From assembly GCA_021296435.1 (NCBI GenBank), contig JAGWAK010000048.1:13891-22690 (forward strand): DNA of 8,800 bases. Direction: 5' to 3'. The position numbers and the translations under genes are program-made. The stretch is from Acidimicrobiia bacterium (lineage in GTDB: Bacteria > Actinomycetota > Acidimicrobiia > Acidimicrobiales > CATQHL01). Positions 6,752 through 8,800 of the stretch are shown piece after piece. Numbering within the stretch: the first letter of the stretch is position 1; each line of letters starts with the position of its first letter. Under the pieces are notes generated by a model. It had not been told where the DNA came from. It searched no databases and saw only the letters and a list, made by a program, of their open reading frames with translations.

Positions 6752-6800
6752 GGCTTCCTGCATTCCCGGCCAGGGGGGGCGGCCGGGAATGCGGGGAGCC
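6752..6800 (+). terminator. Long hairpin after the selenoprotein gene, probable terminator
   Basis: Positions 6752-6771 pair with 6781-6800 over 20 continuous base pairs, 18 Watson-Crick and 2 G-T, around a nine-base loop rich in G. The inner 12 pairs (GCATTCCCGGCC with GGCCGGGAATGC) are perfect. It begins 14 bases after the stop at 6737. No T-run follows, which is common for actinobacterial terminators. It probably separates the AhpD-like gene from the cox operon. A smaller competing hairpin, GCAGG-CTT-CCTGC (6749-6761), overlaps its left arm, so an attenuator is also possible. Confidence 0.55.
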
Positions 6801-6858
6801 GTTGAACCGGGGCGAGGAGTCCTGGAGGGCCAGACGGGCGCCGGCCTGAGGCGGCGCA

Positions 6859-6893
6859 GATGGCATGCCCATCCCCCAGGAACTACGTTCCTG
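6859..6893. promoter_or_regulatory. Two adjacent dyads upstream of coxM, possible operator
   Basis: CAGGAAC-TAC-GTTCCTG (6877-6893) is a perfect 7-bp inverted repeat with a three-base centre, 25 to 41 bases before the coxM ATG. Just before it lies GATGG-CATGC-CCATC (6859-6873), a 5-bp inverted repeat. The 17-bp dyad has the size of a site for a dimeric helix-turn-helix regulator. No clear -35/-10 pair was found beside it, and the binding protein is unknown. Confidence 0.35.
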
Positions 6894-6917
6894 ATGAGCG
6901 TTTCCGAGGAGGTGCCC

Positions 6918-7790
6918 ATGAAGTCGCCACCTTTCGAGTATCACCGGGCGGGGTCGGCTGCGGAGGCGGCGGCGCTGTTGGGTGAGTTGGGGTTCGATGC
7001 GCGGATCCTGGCGGGGGGTCAGAGTCTGATCCCGTTGATGAACTTGCGGTTGGCGGCGCCGGGTCACCTGGTGGACATCGCCCGGGCGCCGGATCTGGGG
7101 GGTTGCGGCGCCAATGGCGGCGGCCTGCATGTCGGCGCGGGCGCCCGCCAGCGCACCGTGGAGTTGCACGCCGACACGCTGGCGATCGCGCCGGTGCTGG
7201 CGGATGCGATTTCGAATGCGGGTCAGGTGCCGGTGCGCCATCAGGGCACGGTGGTGGGCAGCATCGCGCACGCCGATCCGAGCGCGGAGATGCCCGCGGC
7301 GTTCAAGGCGCAGGGCGGCACCGTCACCGCGCAGGGCGCCGGCGGGAGCCGGGAGATTGCTTCGGAGGATTTCTTCGAGGGCTATTTCACGACAGCCCTG
7401 GAGGAGGGCGAGCTGGTCACCGGTATCACGGTGGACGCATGGCCCGATGGGACCGGGCATGGGTTCTTGGAGTTCAGCGTGACGGCGGAGAGTTGGCCGA
7501 TCGCTCTGGCGGCGGTGCTGATCCACGTCGACGGCGGCGCCATCGACCGGGCGTCGGTGGTGCTGGGCGGTGTGGCGGAGGTGCCGCTGCGGCGCCCGGA
7601 GGCCGAAGCTGTCCTGGTGGGCGCCGCGCCGGGCGCCGAGGCGTTCGAAGCCGCAGCGGAGGCCGCAGCAACCGGGATCGAGCCGCTGTCGGATTCGTTC
7701 GGCTCGGGCGCCTATCGCAAGAAGCTGGCCCGGGTGTTGACCCGGCGGGCGCTGACGGCGGCCGCCGAGCGGGCGGGAGGTGCGTCATGA
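6918..7790 (+). CDS. coxM: Molybdenum hydroxylase FAD-binding subunit (CoxM family)
   Basis: This medium subunit carries FAD and passes electrons from the two [2Fe-2S] clusters of CoxS to an acceptor in the (LMS)2 cytosolic or membrane-associated complex. The ATG at 6918 follows GAGGAGGT (6906-6913) at ideal spacing; an in-frame ATG at 6894 has no such site. It has 290 residues, close to 288 in the CO dehydrogenase of Oligotropha. The FAD-diphosphate motif AGGQS is at 32-36, followed by LIPLMNLRLA. The second motif is T111-V-V-G114 before SIAHADPSAE, where the classic form is TIGG. A C-terminal domain follows (AVLIHVDGGAIDRASVVLGGVAEVPLR, then FGSGAYRKKLARVLTRRAL). Parts of the gene use TTG leucine and G- or T-ending codons more than its neighbours. 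It overlaps coxS by four bases (ATGA). Confidence 0.93.
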   Translation: MKSPPFEYHRAGSAAEAAALLGELGFDARILAGGQSLIPLMNLRLAAPGHLVDIARAPDLGGCGANGGGLHVGAGARQRTVELHADTLAIAPVLADAISNAGQVPVRHQGTVVGSIAHADPSAEMPAAFKAQGGTVTAQGAGGSREIASEDFFEGYFTTALEEGELVTGITVDAWPDGTGHGFLEFSVTAESWPIALAAVLIHVDGGAIDRASVVLGGVAEVPLRRPEAEAVLVGAAPGAEAFEAAAEAAATGIEPLSDSFGSGAYRKKLARVLTRRALTAAAERAGGAS

Positions 7791-8269
7791 GCAGCCACGA
7801 GATCAGCGTGACCGTCAACGGCGCGGCCGCGTCGGGCACCGTCGAATCCCGGCGGTCGCTGGCGGATTTCCTGCGCCGCGAGCTGGGCCTGGTGGGGGTG
7901 CACTTCGGCTGCGAGCAGGGCGCCTGCGGTGCCTGCACCGTGCTGCTGGACGGCGCCAGCGTGCGCTCGTGCATCATGTTCGCCGTCCAAGCCGACGGCG
8001 CCGACATCCAGACCGTGGAGAGCCTCGCCCCCGGCGCCGAGATGCACCCCCTGCAGGAGGCGTTCCGCCGCCACCAGGGCCTGCAGTGCGGGTTCTGCAC
8101 CCCCGGGATGCTGCTGCGGAGCCTGGAACTCATAAGCGACAACCCCAACCTCACCGCCGAAGAGGCACGCGAGGGGATCTCCAGCAACATGTGCCGCTGC
8201 ACCGGCTACCAGTACATCGTCGACGCCGTGCTCGACGCCGCCGCCGAAATGCGCGCAGAGGAGGACTGA
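7787..8269 (+). CDS. coxS: Molybdenum hydroxylase iron-sulfur subunit (CoxS family)
   Basis: This small subunit holds two [2Fe-2S] clusters that carry electrons from the molybdenum site in CoxL to FAD in CoxM. The ATG at 7787 overlaps the coxM stop and follows GGGAGG (7775-7780) after six bases. It has 160 residues, a normal length. The N-terminal plant-ferredoxin-like domain has Cys42, Cys47, Cys50 and Cys62 (GCEQGACGACTVLLDG, RSC). The C-terminal helical domain has Cys101, Cys104, Cys136 and Cys138 (LQCGFCTPGM, NMCRCTGYQ). All eight ligands are intact, so it should be functional. The same small subunit serves CO dehydrogenase and related enzymes that oxidise aromatic or aldehyde substrates, so it does not fix the substrate. 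Confidence 0.96.
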   Translation: MSSHEISVTVNGAAASGTVESRRSLADFLRRELGLVGVHFGCEQGACGACTVLLDGASVRSCIMFAVQADGADIQTVESLAPGAEMHPLQEAFRRHQGLQCGFCTPGMLLRSLELISDNPNLTAEEAREGISSNMCRCTGYQYIVDAVLDAAAEMRAEED

Positions 8270-8270
8270 C

Positions 8271-8800
8271 ATGACCATCCCCGAGGTACGCCAACATCCC
8301 GAGCGCCTGGAGTGGGTCGGCAAGTCCATCCCCCGCGTCGAGGACCCGAAGTTCCTGCGGGGCCGAGGCAACTACATCGACGACTACGAGGTGCCGAACA
8401 TGCTGGAGGTGGCCGTGGCGCGCAGCACCATGGCCCACGCCAAGACCGCCGCTGAGGCAGTCCCCGGTGTGGTGGCCATCGTCACCAGCGAGAACGTCAC
8501 CGACCACGTCAACCCCATGCCCGATTTTGGCCCCTCGCCCGACAAGCACACCTGGTACTGCCTGGCGGTCGACAAGGTGCGCTACATGGGCGAAGGCGTG
8601 GCCGTGGTGGCCGCCACCTCCCGAGCCGTCGCCGAGGACGCCGCCGAACTCATCGAGGTGGAATACGAACCGCTCGAGCCGCTCACCGACATGCTCGCTG
8701 CCCTCACCGACGACGCCCCGCTGATCCACGAGGCGCTGGAGTCCAACGTCCCGTTCCACCGCAATTTCACCTTCGGTGATGTGGACGGCGACTTCGCCGC
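8271..8800 (+). CDS. coxL: Molybdenum hydroxylase large subunit (CoxL/xanthine dehydrogenase family), N-terminal part
   Basis: This would be the catalytic subunit binding the molybdopterin cytosine dinucleotide cofactor. The ATG at 8271 lies one base after the coxS stop, with AGAGGAGG (8257-8264) six bases before it. About 176 codons are visible of roughly 780-800 and the frame is open to the window end. The start reads WVGKSIPRVEDPKFLRGRGNYIDDY, the standard opening, followed by MLEVAVARSTMAHA, VPGVVAIVT, VDKVRYMGEGVAVVAA and AAELIEVEYEPLEPL. Between AHAKT and AAEAVPGVV it seems to lack about seven residues that relatives have (the usual I-x-SIDTS strand). The active-site loop that separates form I CO dehydrogenase from other members lies outside the window, so the substrate cannot be called; coxM-coxS-coxL is the classic CO dehydrogenase gene order. 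Confidence 0.92.
   Translation, partial: MTIPEVRQHPERLEWVGKSIPRVEDPKFLRGRGNYIDDYEVPNMLEVAVARSTMAHAKTAAEAVPGVVAIVTSENVTDHVNPMPDFGPSPDKHTWYCLAVDKVRYMGEGVAVVAATSRAVAEDAAELIEVEYEPLEPLTDMLAALTDDAPLIHEALESNVPFHRNFTFGDVDGDFA

Noticed and set aside
6207..7526. Long 439-residue minus-strand frame opposite the selenoprotein and coxM
   Set aside because: It is antisense to two well-supported genes and its composition is typical of GC-rich shadow frames.

Overview
The window is GC-rich, densely packed DNA. Codons mostly end in G or C, TGA is the usual stop, and GGAGG-type ribosome binding sites are common. Together with the gene families this suggests an actinobacterium, possibly an uncultured marine or soil lineage; that placement is inference, since no rRNA or marker gene is present. 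All genes run on the plus strand except the sulfatase.

Layout. (1) 3-959: the C-terminal part of a medium-chain-type acyl-CoA synthetase that enters from the left edge. (2) 971-2491, minus strand: a choline sulfatase of the BetC type, convergent with gene 1. (3) 2492-2755: an intergenic stretch with a degenerate dispersed repeat, a short dyad and a direct repeat. (4) 2756-6177: a compact run of a Rhodococcus-type amidase, a GAF sensor histidine kinase and a NarL/FixJ-type response regulator, with gaps of 25 and 31 bases. (5) 6255-6737: an AhpD/carboxymuconolactone-decarboxylase-like protein whose frame is interrupted by one in-frame TGA. (6) 6738-6917: a spacer with a very long hairpin and two small dyads. 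(7) 6918-8800: a coxM-coxS-coxL operon for a CO-dehydrogenase/xanthine-dehydrogenase-family molybdenum hydroxylase, with coxL cut by the right edge.

Main discovery candidate. The TGA at 6438-6440 falls exactly where this family has the second cysteine of its CxxC redox motif, giving Cys59-Val-Val-Sec62. The same frame continues through a normal family C-terminus. A stem-loop of about 11 bp begins 11 bases after the TGA, and its apical loop opens with GG at 24 bases, as expected of a bacterial SECIS element. I read 6255-6737 as one selenoprotein gene; a conventional gene caller would truncate or split it. The alternative is a recent nonsense mutation.

How the genes may work together. The window looks like a catabolic region. 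The amidase would release a carboxylic acid and ammonia, and its own two-component system probably controls it. The acyl-CoA synthetase could activate acids, the choline sulfatase yields choline and sulfate, and the molybdenum hydroxylase oxidises CO or an organic substrate that cannot be decided here because the active-site part of CoxL is missing. The Sec-containing AhpD-like protein may serve in peroxide or thiol redox chemistry next to this oxidase-type enzyme. The functional links are inference from position only.
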